Shown: one piece after another, positions 10,721-24,150 of the stretch
Layout of the letters: every line of letters begins with the position of its first letter
Position numbering within the stretch: the first letter of the stretch is position 1
NCBI RefSeq assembly: GCF_937616625.2
Contig: NC_065571.1
Span: forward strand, 28,160,201 to 28,224,200
Direction of reading: 5' to 3'
DNA length: 64,000 nt
Source of the DNA: Mercurialis annua
Taxonomy: Eukaryota; Streptophyta; Magnoliopsida; Malpighiales; Euphorbiaceae
The notes under the pieces: model-generated
The model's database searches: none
What the model was told of the DNA's origin: nothing
What the model saw: the letters and a program-made list of their open reading frames with translations, nothing else
Made by a program: the position numbers and the translations under genes

Positions 10721-13039
10721 TAAAAAGGTGAAAAGTTTGGATTTGTTTCGTAACCATTGTAAACGTGTGGCATAAATTGCTAAAAAGGTGAAACGTTTGG
10801 ATTTGTTTGGTAACGTTTGTAAACGTTTGGCTTCAACGCTAAAAAGGTGAAACGTTTGGATTTGTTTCGGAACAATTGTAAACATGTGGCATAAATCGCT
10901 AAAAAGGTGAAACGCTTGGATTTGTTTCATAACGTTTGTAAACGTTTTGCTTAAATTGTTAAAAAGGTGAAACACTTGGATTTGTTTCGTAAGGTTTGTA
11001 AACGTTTGGTTTTTTTTCGTAATGTTTGTAAACGTTTGGCTTAAATCGCTAAAAAGGTGAAACGTTTGGATTTGTTTCATATTGTTTTTAAACATTTGGC
11101 GTAGGTTGCTAAAAAGGTAAAACATTTGGATTTGTTTCTTAAAGTTTGTAAATGCTTGGCTTCCATTGCTAAAAAGGTGAAAACGTTTGATTTGTTTCAT
11201 AACGTTTGGCATAAATCGCTAAAAAGGAGAAAAGTTTTGATTTGTTTCGTAACGTTTTAAACGTTTGGCTTAAAACGCAAAAATGAGGAAACGTTTAGAT
11301 TTGTTTCGTAACGTTTGTAAACGTTTGTCTTAAATTGCTAAAAAGGTGAACGTTTGTTTTGTTTCATATTGTTGTAAATGTTCGACATAAATCACTAAAA
11401 AGGTGAAACATTGGATTTATTTTGTAACGTTTGTAAACGTTTGACTTAAATTGCTAAAAAGGTGAAACGCTTGGATTTGTTTCGAAACGTTTGTAAACGT
11501 TTCACTTAAATTGCTAAAGAGGTTAAACACTTTGATTTGTTTCGGAACATTTGTAAACGTTTTGCTTAAATTGCTGAAAAGGTGAAACGCTTGGTTTTGT
11601 TTCGTAACGTTTGTAAAGGTTTCACTTAAATCACTAAAAATGTAAAACGTTTGAATTTGTTTCGTAACGTTTTAAATGTTTGGTTTTGTTTCGTAATATT
11701 TGTAAACGTTTGGATTAAATCGCTAAAAAGGTGAAACGTTTGGATTTGTTTCGTAACGTTTGTAATTGTTTGGCTTAAGTCGCTAAATAGGCGAAACGTT
11801 TTGTTTGTTTCGTTATATTTGTAAACGTTTGGCTTAAATCGCTAAAAAAGTGAAACATTTGGATTTCTTTCGTAACGTATGTAAACTTTTGGCTTAAATT
11901 GCTAAAACGGTGAAACTGTTGAATTTGTTTCGTAACGTTTGTAAACGTTCGGCTTAAATCGCTAAAAAGGTGAAACGCTTGGATTTGTTTCGTAACGTTT
12001 GCAAATGTTTGCCTTAAATTGCTAAAAAGGTGAAACGCTTGGATTTGTTTCCCAATGTTTGTAAATGTTTGGCGTAAGTTGCTAGAAAAGTGAAACGCTT
12101 GGATTTGTTTCATAACCTTTGTAAACGGTTGGCTTAAATTGCTGAAAAGGTGAAACTATTGGATTTGTTTCGTAACCTTTGTAAACGTTTGGCTTAAATC
12201 GGAAAAAAGGTGAAACGTTTGTATTTGTTTCATAACGTTTGTAAATGTTTGGCTTCAATCGCTAAAAAGGGGAAATGTTTGGATTTGTTTCGTAACGTTT
12301 GTAAACGTTGGGCATAAATCGCTATAAAGGGGAAATGTTTTGATTTGTTTCTTAACGTTTTAAACATTTGGCTTAAGTCGCTAAAATGGGGAAACGTTTG
12401 GATTTGTTTCGTAACGTTTGTAAACGTTTGACTTAAATAACTTAAAAGGTGAAATGTTTGGTTTTGTTTCGTAACTTTTGTAAATATTAGGCTTAAATCG
12501 CTAAAAAGGTGAAACGTTTGCATTTGTTTCGTAACGTTTGTAAACGTTTGGCTTAAATTGCTAAATGGGGAAACGGTTGAATTTGTGCATAACATTTGTA
12601 AACGTTTGGCTTAAATTGCTAAAAAGGGGAAACGTTTGGATTTGTTTCGTAACGTTTGTAAACGTTTGTAAACGTTTGGCTTAAATTGCTAAAAGGTGAA
12701 ACATTTGTTTTGTTTCGCAACGTTTATAAACGTTTGGCTTAAATCGCTAAAAAGGCGAAACACTTGGATTTGTACGTTTATAAACATTTCGCTTAAATTA
12801 CTAAAAAGGTGAAACGGTTGGATTTGTTTCGGAACGTTTGTAAACGATTGGCTTAAATTGCTAAAAAGGTGGAAAGCTTGGATTTATTTCGTAATGTAAA
12901 GGTTTGTCTTAAATCGCTAAAAATGTGAAACGTTTGGATTTGTTTCGTAACATTTTAAACTTTTGTTTTTTTTGTAATGTTTGTAATCGTTTGGCTTAAA
13001 TCTCTACAAAGGCAAAACGTTTTGATTTGTTTCGTAACG

Positions 13040-16000
13040 TTTGTATACGTTTGGCTTAAATTGCTAAAAAGGTGAACGTTTGTTTTGTTTCATAACGTTT
13101 GTAAACGTTCGGCATAAATCACTAAAAAGGTGAAACATAGGATTTATTCTGTAACGTTTGTAAACGTTTGGCTTAAATTGCTAAAAAGGTGAAACGCTTG
13201 GATTTGTTTCGGAATGTTTGTAAATTTTTGACTTAAATATCTAAAAAGGTTAAACGCTTGGATTTGTTTCAAAACGTTTGTAAACGTTTTTCTTAAATTG
13301 CTGAAAGGTGAAACACCTGGTTTTGTTTCGTAACGTTTGTTAAGGTTTTACTTAAATCGCAAAAAATGTAAAGCGTTTGGATTTGTTTCGTAACGTTTTA
13401 AATGTTTGGTTTTGTTTCATAACATTTGTAAACGTTTGGATTAAATCGCTAAAAAGGGGAAATGTTTGGATTGGTTTCGTAACGTTTGTAATTGTTTGGC
13501 TTAAATCGCTCAAAACGCGAAACGTTTTGTTTGTTTTTGTACGTTTGTAAACGTTTGGCTTAAATCGCTAAAAAGGTGAAACGTTTGGATTTATTTCGTA
13601 AAGTATGTAAACTTTTGGCTTAAATTGCTAAAAAGGTGAAACAATTGGATTTGTTTCGTAACGTTTGAAAACGTTCGGCTTAAATCGCTAAAAAGGTGAA
13701 ACGCTTGGATGCATAACGTTTGTAAACGTTTGGCTTAAATTGCTAAAAAGGTGAAATGATTGGATTTGTTTCATAACCTTTGTAAACGTTTTGCTTAAAT
13801 TGCTAAAAAGGTGAAACCATTGGATTTGTTTCGTAACCTTTGTAAACATTTGGCTTAAATCGCAAAAAAGGTGAAACGTTCGTATTTGTTTCATAAAGTG
13901 TGTAAACGTTTGGCTTCAATCGCTAAAAACGGGAAATGTTTGGATTTGTTTTGTAACGTTTGTAAACGTTTGGCATATATCGCTAAAATGGTGAAATGTT
14001 TGGATTTGTTTCGTAACGTTTTGAACTTTTGGCTTAAATCGCTAAAATGGGGAAATGTTTGGATTTGTTTCTTAACGTTTGTAAATGTTTGACTTAAATT
14101 ACTTGAAAGGTGAAATGTTTGGTTTTGTTTCGTAACGTTTGTAAATGTTCGGCTTAAATTGCTAAAAAGGTGAAACGTTTGAATTTGTTTCGTAACGTTT
14201 GTAAATGTTTGGCTTAAATTGCTAAAAGGGTGAAACGCTTGGATTTTTATATAAGGTTTGTAAACGTTTGGCTTAAATTGCTAAAAAGAGGAAACGTTTG
14301 GATTTGTTTTGTAACGTTTGTAAACGTTTGCCTTAAATTGTTAAAAGGTGAAACATTTGTTTCGCAACGTTTGTAAATGTTTGGCTTAAATTGCTAAATG
14401 GGTGAAACGCTTGGATTTTTATATAAGGTTTGTAAACGTTTGGCTTAAATTGCTAAAAAGAGGAAACGTTTGGATTTGTTTTGTAACGTTTGTAAACGTT
14501 TGGCTTAAATTGTTAAAAGGTGAAACATTTGTTTCGCAACGTTTGTAAATGTTTGGCTTAAATTTCTAAAAAGATTAAACACTTGGATTTGTACGTTTGT
14601 AAACGTTTCGCTTAAATTACTAAAAAGGTTAAACGGTTGGATTTGTTTCGGAACGTTTGTAAACGATTGGCTTAAATTTCTAAAAAGGTGAAACACTTGA
14701 TTTTGTTTTGTAATGTTTGTAAAGGTATGTCTTAAATCGCTAAAAATGTGAAACGTTTGTGTTTGTTTCGTAACATTTTAACCATTTGGTTTTTTTTCGT
14801 AATGTTTGTAAACGTTTGGCTTAAATCGCTAAAAAGGCGAAACGTTTGGATTTGTTTCGTAACGTTTGTAAACGTTTGGCTTAAATCACTACGAAGGCGA
14901 AACGTTTGGATTTGTTTCGTTACGTTTGTTAATGTTTGGCTTATATCGCTAAAAAGGTGCAACATTTGGATTTGTTTCGTAACGTTTGTGAACATTTGGC
15001 TTAAATCGCTAAAAAGGGGAAACGGTTGGATTTTTTTCGCAACGTTTGTAAACGTTTGGCTTAAATTGCTAAAATGGTGAAATGCTTGGGTTTGTTTCGT
15101 AACGTTTGTAAACTTTTTGTTTAAATTGCTAAAAAGGTGAAACATTTGAATTTGTTTCCTAACCTTTGTAAACATTTGGCTTAAATCGCTAAAAAGGTGA
15201 AACGTTTGGATTTGTTTCGCGACGTTTGTAAACGTGTGGCTTACATTGCTAAAAAGGTGAAATACTTGGATTTGTTTCGTAACGTTTGTAAACGTTTGGC
15301 TTAAATTGCTAAAAAAGTGAAACATTTGAATTTGTTTCCTAACCTTTGTAAATGTTTGGCTTAAATCGCTAAAAAGATGAAATGTTTGGATTTGTTTCGT
15401 AACGTTTTAATCGTTTGGCTTAAATGGCTAAAAAGGGGAAACGTTTGGATTTGATTCGTAATATTTGTAAATGTTTTGCTTAAATCGCTAAAAAGGTGAA
15501 ACACTTGGATTTGTTTCGTAAGGTTTGTAAACGTTTGGTTTTTTTTCGTAATGTTTGTAAACGTTTGGCTTAAATCGCTAAAAAGGTGAAACGTTTGGAT
15601 TTGTTTCATATTGTTTTTAAACATTTGGCTTAGGTTGCTAAAAAGGTAAAACATTTGGATTTGTTTCTTAAAGTTTGTAAATGCTTGGCTTCCATTGCTA
15701 AAAAGGTGAAAACGTTTGATTTGTTTCGTAACGTTTGGCATAAATCGCTAAAAAGGAGAAAAGTTTTGATTTGTTTCGTAACGTTTTAAACGTTTGGCTT
15801 AAAACGCAAAAATGAGGAAACGTTTAGATTTGTTTCGTAACGTTTGTAAACGTTTGTCTTAAATTGCTAAAAAGGTGAACGTTTGTTTTGTTTCATATTG
15901 TTGTAAATGTTCGACATAAATCACTAAAAAGGTGAAACATTGGATTTATTTCGTAACGTTTGTAAACGTTTGACTTAAATTGCTAAAAAGGTGAAACGCT

Positions 16001-17568
16001 TGGATTTGTTTCGAAACGTTTGTAAACGTTTCACTTAAATTGCTAAAAAGGTTAAACACTTTGATTTGTTTCGGAACATTTGTAAACGTTTTGCTTAAAT
16101 TGCTGAAAAGGTGAAACACTTGGTTTTGTTTCGTAACGTTTGTAAAGGTTTCACTTAAGTCGCTAAAAATGTAAAACGTTTGAATTTGTTTCGTAACGTT
16201 TTAAATGTTTGGTTTTGTTTCGTAATATTTGTAAACGTTTGGATTAAATCGCTAAAAAGGTGAAACGTTTGGATTTGTTTCGTAACGTTTCTAATTGTTT
16301 GGCTTAAGTCGCTAAATAGGCGAAACGTTTTGTTTGTTTCGTTACGTTAGTAAACGTTTGGCTTAAATCGCTAAAAAAGTTAAATGTTTGGATTTCTTTC
16401 GTAACGTATGTAAACTTTTGGCTTAAATTGCTAAAACGGTGAAACTGTTGAATTTGTTTCGTAACGTTTGTAAACGTTCGGCTTAAATCGCTAAAAAGGT
16501 GAAACGCTTGGATTTGTTTCGTAACGTTTGCAAATGTTTGCCTTAAATTGCTAAAAAGGTGAAACGCTTGGATTTGTTTCCCAATGTTTGTAAATGTTTG
16601 GCGTAAGTTGCTAGAAAAGTGAAACGCTTGGATTTGTTTCATAACCTTTGTAAACGTTTGGCTTAAATTGCTGAAAAGGTGAAACTATTGGATTTGTTTC
16701 GTAACCTTTGTAAACGTTTGGCTTAAATCGGAAAAAAGGTGAAACGTTTGTATTTGTTTCATAACGTTTGTAAATGTTTGGCTTCAATCGCTAAAAAGGG
16801 GAAATGTTTGGATTTGTTTCGTAACGTTTGTAAACGTTGGGCATAAATCGCTATAAAGGGGAAATGTTTGGATTTGTTTCTTAACGTTTTAAACATTTGG
16901 CTTAAGTCGCTAAAATGGGGAAACGTTTGGATTTGTTTCGTAACGTTTGTAAACGTTTGACTTAAATAACTTAAAAGGTGAAATGTTTGGTTTTGTTTCG
17001 TAACTTTTGTAAATGTTAGGCTTAAATCGCTAAAAAGGTGAAACGTTTGCATTTGTTTCGTAACGTTTGTAAACGTTTGGCTTAAATTGCTAAATGGGGA
17101 AACGGTTGAATTTGTGCATAACATTTGTAAACGTTTGGCTTAAATTGCTAAAAAGGGGAAACGTTTGGATTTGTTTCGTAACGTTTGTAAACGTTTGTAA
17201 ACGTTTGGCTTAAATTGCTAAAAGGTGAAACATTTGTTTTGTTTCGCAACGTTTATAAACGTTTGGCTTAAATCGCTAAAAAGGCGAAACACTTGGATTT
17301 GTACGTTTATAAACATTTCGCTTAAATTACTAAAAAGGTGAAACGGTTGGATTTGTTTCGGAACGTTTGTAAACGATTGGCTTAAATTGCTAAAAAGGTG
17401 GAAAGCTTGGATTTATTTCGTAATGTAAAGGTTTGTCTTAAATCGCTAAAAATGTGAAACGTTTGGATTTTTTTCGTAACATTTTAAACTTTTGTTTTTT
17501 TTGTAATGTTTGTAATCGTTTGGCTTAAATCTCTACAAAGGCAAAACGTTTTGATTTGTTTCGTAACG
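13040..17568 (+). repeat. Higher-order repeat, 6.6-kb unit, copy 2, internally deleted (4,529 bp)
   Basis: The offset to copy 1 is 6,619 bp on the left side and 4,529 bp on the right, so 2,090 bp corresponding to about 8870-10959 of copy 1 is missing. The junction is at about 15480-15495, inside AAAAAGGTGA, which both parent monomers share, as expected for unequal exchange between out-of-register monomers. Identity to the other copies is high by eye, with scattered single-base changes. Confidence 0.9.
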
Positions 17569-20500
17569 TTTGTATACGTTTGGCTTAAATTGCTAAAAAG
17601 GTGAACGTTTGTTTTGTTTCATAACGTTTGTAAACGTTCGGCATAAATCACTAAAAAGGTGAAACATTGGATTTATTCTGTAACGTTTGTAAACGTTTGG
17701 CTTAAATTGCTAAAAAGGTGAAACGCTTGGATTTGTTTCGGAATGTTTGTAAATTTTTGACTTAAATATCTAAAAAGGTTAAACGCTTGGATTTGTTTCA
17801 AAACGTTTGTAAACGTTTTTCTTAAATTGCTGAAAGGTGAAACACCTGGTTTTGTTTCGTAACGTTTGTTAAGGTTTTACTTAAATCGCAAAAAATGTAA
17901 AGCGTTTGGATTTGTTTCGTAACGTTTTAAATGTTTGGTTTTGTTTCATAACATTTGTAAACGTTTGGATTAAATCGCTAAAAAGGGGAAATGTTTGGAT
18001 TGGTTTCGTAACGTTTGTAATTGTTTGGCTTAAATCGCTAAAAACGCGAAACGTTTTGTTTGTTTTTGTACGTTTGTAAACGTTTGGCTTAAATCGCTAA
18101 AAAGGTGAAACGTTTGGATTTATTTCGTAAAGTATGTAAACTTTTGGCTTAAATTGCTAAAAAGGTGAAACAATTGGATTTGTTTCGTAACGTTTGAAAA
18201 CGTTCGGCTTAAATCGCTAAAAAGGTGAAACGCTTGGATGCATAACGTTTGTAAACGTTTGGCTTAAATTGCTAAAAAGGTGAAATGATTGGATTTGTTT
18301 CATAACCTTTGTAAACGTTTTGCTTAAATTGCTAAAAAGGTGAAACCATTGGATTTGTTTCGTAACCTTTGTAAACATTTGGCTTAAATCGCAAAAAAGG
18401 TGAAACGTTTGTATTTGTTTCATAAAGTGTGTAAACGTTTGGCTTCAATCGCTAAAAACGGGAAATGTTTGGATTTGTTTTGTAACGTTTGTAAACGTTT
18501 GGCATATATCGCTAAAATGGTGAAATGTTTGGATTTGTTTCGTAACGTTTTGAACTTTTGGCTTAAATCGCTAAAATGGGGAAATGTTTGGATTTGTTTC
18601 TTAACGTTTGTAAATGTTTGACTTAAATTACTTGAAAGGTGAAATGTTTGGTTTTGTTTCGTAACGTTTGTAAATGTTCGGCTTAAATTGCTAAAAAGGT
18701 GAAACGTTTGAATTTGTTTCGTAAAGTTTGTAAATGTTTGGCTTAAATTGCTAAAAGGGTGAAACGCTTGGATTTTTATATAAGGTTTGTAAACGTTTGG
18801 CTTAAATTGCTAAAAAGAGGAAACATTTGGATTTGTTTTGTAACGTTTGTAAACGTTTGGCTTAAATTGTTAAAAGGTGAAACATTTGTTTCGCAACGTT
18901 TGTAAATGTTTGGCTTAAATTGCTAAAAGGGTGAAACGCTTGGATTTTTATATAAGGTTTGTAAACGTTTGGCTTAAATTGCTAAAAAGAGGAAACGTTT
19001 GGATTTGTTTTGTAACGTTTGTAAACGTTTGGCTTAAATTGTTAAAAGGTGAAACATTTGTTTCGCAACGTTTGTAAATGTTTGGCTTAAATTTCTAAAA
19101 AGATTAAACACTTGGATTTGTACGTTTGTAAACGTTTCGCTTAAATTACTAAAAAGGTGAAACGGTTGGATTTGTTTCGGAACGTTTGTAAACGATTGGC
19201 TTAAATTTCTAAAAAGGTGAAACACTTGATTTTGTTTTGTAATGTTTGTAAAGGTATGTCTTAAATCGCTAAAAATGTGAAACGTTTGTGTTTGTTTCGT
19301 AACATTTTAACCATTTGGTTTTTTTTCGTAATGTTTGTAAACGTTTGGCTTAAATCGCTAAAAAGGCGAAACGTTTGGATTTGTTTCGTAACGTTTGTAA
19401 ACGTTTGGCTTAAATCACTACGAAGGCGAAACGTTTGGATTTGTTTCGTTACGTTTGTAAATGTTTGGCTTATATCGCTAAAAAGGTGCAACGTTTGGAT
19501 TTGTTTCGTAACGTTTGTGAACATTTGGCTTAAATCGCTAAAAAGGGGAAACGGTTGGATTTTTTTCGCAACGTTTGTAAACGTTTGGCTTAAATTGCTA
19601 AAATGGTGAAATGCTTGGGTTTGTTTCGTAACGTTTGTAAACTTTTTGTTTAAATTGCTAAAAAGGTGAAACATTTGAATTTGTTTCCTAACCTTTGTAA
19701 ACATTTGGCTTAAATCGCTAAAAAGGTGAAACGTTTGGATTTGTTTCGCGACGTTTGTAAACGTGTGGCTTACATTGCTAAAAAGGTGAAATACTTGGAT
19801 TTGTTTCGTAACGTTTGTAAACGTTTGGCTTAAATTGCTAAAAAAGTGAAACATTTGAATTTGTTTCCTAACCTTTGTAAATGTTTGGCTTAAATCGCTA
19901 AAAAGATGAAATGTTTGGATTTGTTTCGTAACGTTTTAAACGTTTGGCTTAAATGGCTAAAAAGGGGAAACGTTTGGATTTGATTCGTAATATTTGTAAA
20001 TGTTTTGCTTAAATCGCTAAAAAGGCGAAACGCTTGGATTTGTTTCGTAATGTTTGTAGACGTTTGGCTTAAATTGCTAAAAAGGTGAAACGCTTGGATT
20101 TGTTTCCCAATGTTTGTAAACGTTTGGCTTAAGTTGCTAAAAAAGTTAAACACTTGGATTTGTTTCCTAACGTTTGTAAACGTTTGACTTAAGTTGCTAA
20201 AAAGGTGAAACGCTTGGATTTGTTTCTTAACGTTTGTAAATGTTTGTCTTAAATTTCTAAAAAGGTGAAACCTTTGTATTTGTTTAGTAACCTTTGTAAA
20301 CGTTTGACTTAAATCGCTAAAAAGGTGAAACGTTTGGATTTGTTTTGAAACTTTTGTAAACGTTTGGCTTCAATCGCTAAAAGGGTGAAACGCTTGGATT
20401 TGTTTCGTAACGTTTGTAAACGTTTGGCTTAAGTTGCTAAAAAGGTTAAACGCTTGGATTTGTTTCTTTACGTTTGTAAATATTTGGCTTAAATTGCTAA

Positions 20501-23500
20501 ATAGGTGAAACCTTTGGATTTGTTTAGTAACCTTTGTAAACGTTTGACTTAAATCGCTAAAAAGGTGAAACGTTTGGATTTGTTTCAAGAATTTTGTAAA
20601 CGTTTGGCTTCAATCGCAAAAAGGGTGAAACATCTGGATTTGTTTCGTAGCGTTTGTAAACGTTTTGCTTAAATCGTTAAAAAGGTGAAACGCTTGGATT
20701 TGTTTGGTAACATTTGTAAATATTTGGCTTGAATTGCTAAAAAGGTGAAAAGTTTGGATTTGTTTTCTAACGTTTGTAAATGTTTGGCTTGAGTTGCTAA
20801 AAAGGTGAAACCCTTGGATTTGTTTCGTAACCTTTGTAAACGTTTGGTTTAAATTGCTAAAACGGTGAAACCTTTGGGTTTGTTTCGTAACCCTTTTAAA
20901 TGTTTGGCTTAAATTGCTAAAAAGGTGAAACCTTTGGATTTGTTTAGTAACCTTTGTAAACGTTTGGCTTCAATCGCTAAAAGGGTGAAACGTCTGGATT
21001 TGTTTTTTTATGGATGTAAACGTTTTGCTTAAATCGTTAAAAAGGTGAAACGTTTGGATTTGTCTCGTAACATTTGTAAACATTGGGCTTAAATTGCTAA
21101 AAAGGTGAAAAGTTTGGATTTGTTTTCTAACGTTTGTAAATGTTTGGCGTCAGTTGCTAAAAAGGTGAAACCCTTGGATTTGTTTCATAACATTTGTAAA
21201 CGTTTGACTTAAATTACTTAAAAGGTGAAATGTTTTGTTTTGTTTCGTAACGTTTGTAAATGTTCGGCTTAAATCGCTAAAAAGGTGAAACGTTTGGATT
21301 TGTTTCGAAAATTTTGTAAACGTTTGGCTTCAATCGCTAAAAGGGTGAAACGCTTGGATTTGTTTCGTAACGTTTGTAAACGTTTGGCTTAAGTTGCTAA
21401 AAAGGTTAAACGCTTGGATTTGTTTCTTAACGTTTGTAAATGTTTGGCTTAAATTGCTAAAAAGGTGAAACCTTTGGATTTGTTTAGTAACCTTTGTAAA
21501 TGTTTGACTTAAATCGCTAAAAAGGTGAAACGTTTGGATTTGTTTCGAAAATTTTGTAAATGTTTGGCTTTAATCGCTAAAAGAGTGAAACGTCTGGATT
21601 TGTTTTGTAGCGTTTGAAAACGTTTTGCCTAAGTTAAAAAGGTGAAACGCTTGGATTTGTTTCGTATCATTTGTAAACATTTGGCTTAAATTGCTAAAAA
21701 GGTGAAAAGTTTGGATTTGTTTTCTAACGTTTGTAAATGTTTGGCTTCAGTTGCTAAAAAGGTGATAATCTTGGATTTGTCGTAACCTTTGTAAACGTTT
21801 GGCTTAAATTGCTAAAACGGTGAAACCTTTGGGTTTTTTTCGTAACCTTTTTAAACGTTTGGCTTAAATCGCTAAAAAGGTGAAAAGTTTGGATTTGTTT
21901 CGTAACCATTGTAAACGTGTGGCATAAATTGCTAAAAAGGTGAAACGTTTGGATTTGTTCGGTAACGTTTGTAAACGTTTGGCTTCAACGCTAAAAAGGT
22001 GAAACGTTTGGATTTGTTTCGGAACAATTGTAAACATGTGGCATAAATCGCTAAAAAGGTGAAACGCTTGGATTTGTTTCATAACGTTTGTAAACGTTTT
22101 GCTTAAATTGCTAAAAAGGTGAAACACTTGGATTTGTTTCGTAAGGTTTGTAAACGTTTGGTTTTTTTTCGTAATGTTTGTAAACGTTTGGCTTAAATCG
22201 CTAAAAAGGTGAAACGTTTGGATTTGTTTCGTAACGTTTTTAAACATTTGGCTTAGGTTGCTAAAAAGGTAAAACATTTGGATTTGTTTCTTAAAGTTTG
22301 TAAATGCTTGGCTTCCATTGCTAAAAAGGTGAAAACGTTTGATTTGTTTCGTAACGTTTGGCATAAATCGCTAAAAAGGAGAAACGTTTGGATTTGTTTC
22401 GTAACGTTTTAAACGTTTGGCTTAAAACGCAAAAATGAGGAAACGTTTAGATTTGTTTCGTAACGTTTGTAAACGTTTGTCTTAAATTGCTAAAAAGGTG
22501 AACGTTTGTTTTGTTTCATATTGTTGTAAACGTTCGACATAAATCACTAAAAAGGTGAAACATTGGATTTATTTCGTAACGTTTGTAAACGTTGGGCTTA
22601 AATTGCTAAAAAGGTGAAACGCTTGGATTTGTTTCGAAACGTTTGTAAACGTTTCACTTAAATTGCTAAAAAGGTTAAACACTTTGATTTGTTTCGGAAC
22701 ATTTGTAAACGTTTTGCTTAAATTGCTGAAAAGGTGAAACACTTGGTTTTGTTTCGTAACGTTTGTAAAGGTTTCACTTAAGTCGCTAAAAATGTAAAAC
22801 GTTTGAATTTGTTTCGTAACGTTTTAAATGTTTGGTTTTGTTTCGTAATATTTGTAAACGTTTGGATTAAATCGCTAAAAAGGTGAAACGTTTGGATTTG
22901 TTTCGTAACGTTTCTAATTGTTTGGCTTAAGTCGCTAAATAGGCGAAACGTTTTGTTTGTTTCGTTACGTTAGTAAACGTTTGGCTTAAATCGCTAAAAA
23001 AGTTAAATGTTTGGATTTCTTTCCTAACGTATGTAAACTTTTGGCTTAAATTGCTAAAACGGTGAAACTGTTGAATTTGTTTCGTAACGTTTGTAAACGT
23101 TCGGCTTAAATCGCTAAAAAGGTGAAACGCTTGGATTTGTTTCGTAACGTTTGCAAATGTTTGCCTTAAATTGCTAAAAAGGTGAAACGCTTGGATTTGT
23201 TTCCCAATGTTTGTAAATGTTTGGCGTAAGTTGCTAGAAAAGTGAAACGCTTGGATTTGTTTCATAACCTTTGTAAACGTTTGGCTTAAATTGCTGAAAA
23301 GGTGAAACTATTGGATTTGTTTCGTAACCTTTGGAAACGTTTGGCTTAAATCGGAAAAAAGGTGAAACGTTTGTATTTGTTTCATAACGTTTGTAAATGT
23401 TTGGCTTCAATCGCTAAAAAGGGGAAATGTTTGGATTTGTTTCATAACGTTTGTAAACGTTGGGCATAAATCGCTATAAAGGGGAAATGTTTTGATTTGT

Positions 23501-24150
23501 TTCTCAACGTTTTAAACATTTGGCTTAAGTCGCTAAAATGGGGAAACGTTTGGATTTGTTTCGTAACGTTTGTAAACGTTTGACTTAAATAACTTAAAAG
23601 GTGAAATGTTTGGTTTTGTTTCGTAACTTTTGTAAATATTAGGCTTAAATTGCTAAAAAGGTGAAACGTTTGCATTTGTTTCGTAACGTTTGTAAACGTT
23701 TGGCCTAAATTGCTAAATGGGGAAACGGTTGAATTTGTGCATAACATTTGTAAACGTTTGGCTTAAATTGCTAAAAAGGGGAAACGTTTGGATTTGTTTC
23801 GTAACGTTTGTAAACGTTTGGCTTAAATTGCTAAAAGGTGAAACATTTGTTTTGTTTAGCAACGTTTATAAACGTTTGGCTTAAATCGCTAAAAAGGCGA
23901 AACACTTGGATTTGTACGTTTATAAACGTTTCGCTTAAATTACTAAAAAGGTGAAACAGTTGGATTTGTTTCGGAACGTTTGTAAACGATTGGCTTAAAT
24001 TGCTAAAAAGGTGGAAAGCTTGAATTTATTTTGTAATGTAAAGGTTTGTCTTAAATCGCTAAAAATGTGAAACGTTTGGATTTTTTTCGTAACATTTTAA
24101 ACTTTTGGCTTAAATCGCTACAAAGGCAAAACGTTTTGATTTGTTTCGTA
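17569..24150 (+). repeat. Higher-order repeat, 6.6-kb unit, copy 3 (~6.58 kb)
   Basis: The offset to copy 1 is 11,148 bp over the left part and 11,152 bp over the right part, with only small indels between. The region deleted from copy 2 is present here (about 20000-22100). The right end loses the copy-1 pattern near 24110-24150, where a half-monomer present at about 12965-13010 in copy 1 is absent. The end coordinate is therefore approximate. Confidence 0.85.

Larger units (their letters stand above)
6421..13039 (+). repeat. Higher-order repeat, 6.6-kb unit, copy 1 (6,619 bp)
   Basis: Distinctive variant monomers recur exactly 6,619 bp later in copy 2 (for example TTTGTATACG at 6421 and 13040, and the variants at 7886 and 8113 matching 14505 and 14732). 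This copy is complete. It contains a 172-bp tandem duplication near 7575-7920 and a 960-bp sub-repeat at 9181 to about 10720. A stretch from about 11220 to 12300 also resembles the unit's own start, so the unit is built from an older duplication. Confidence 0.9.
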
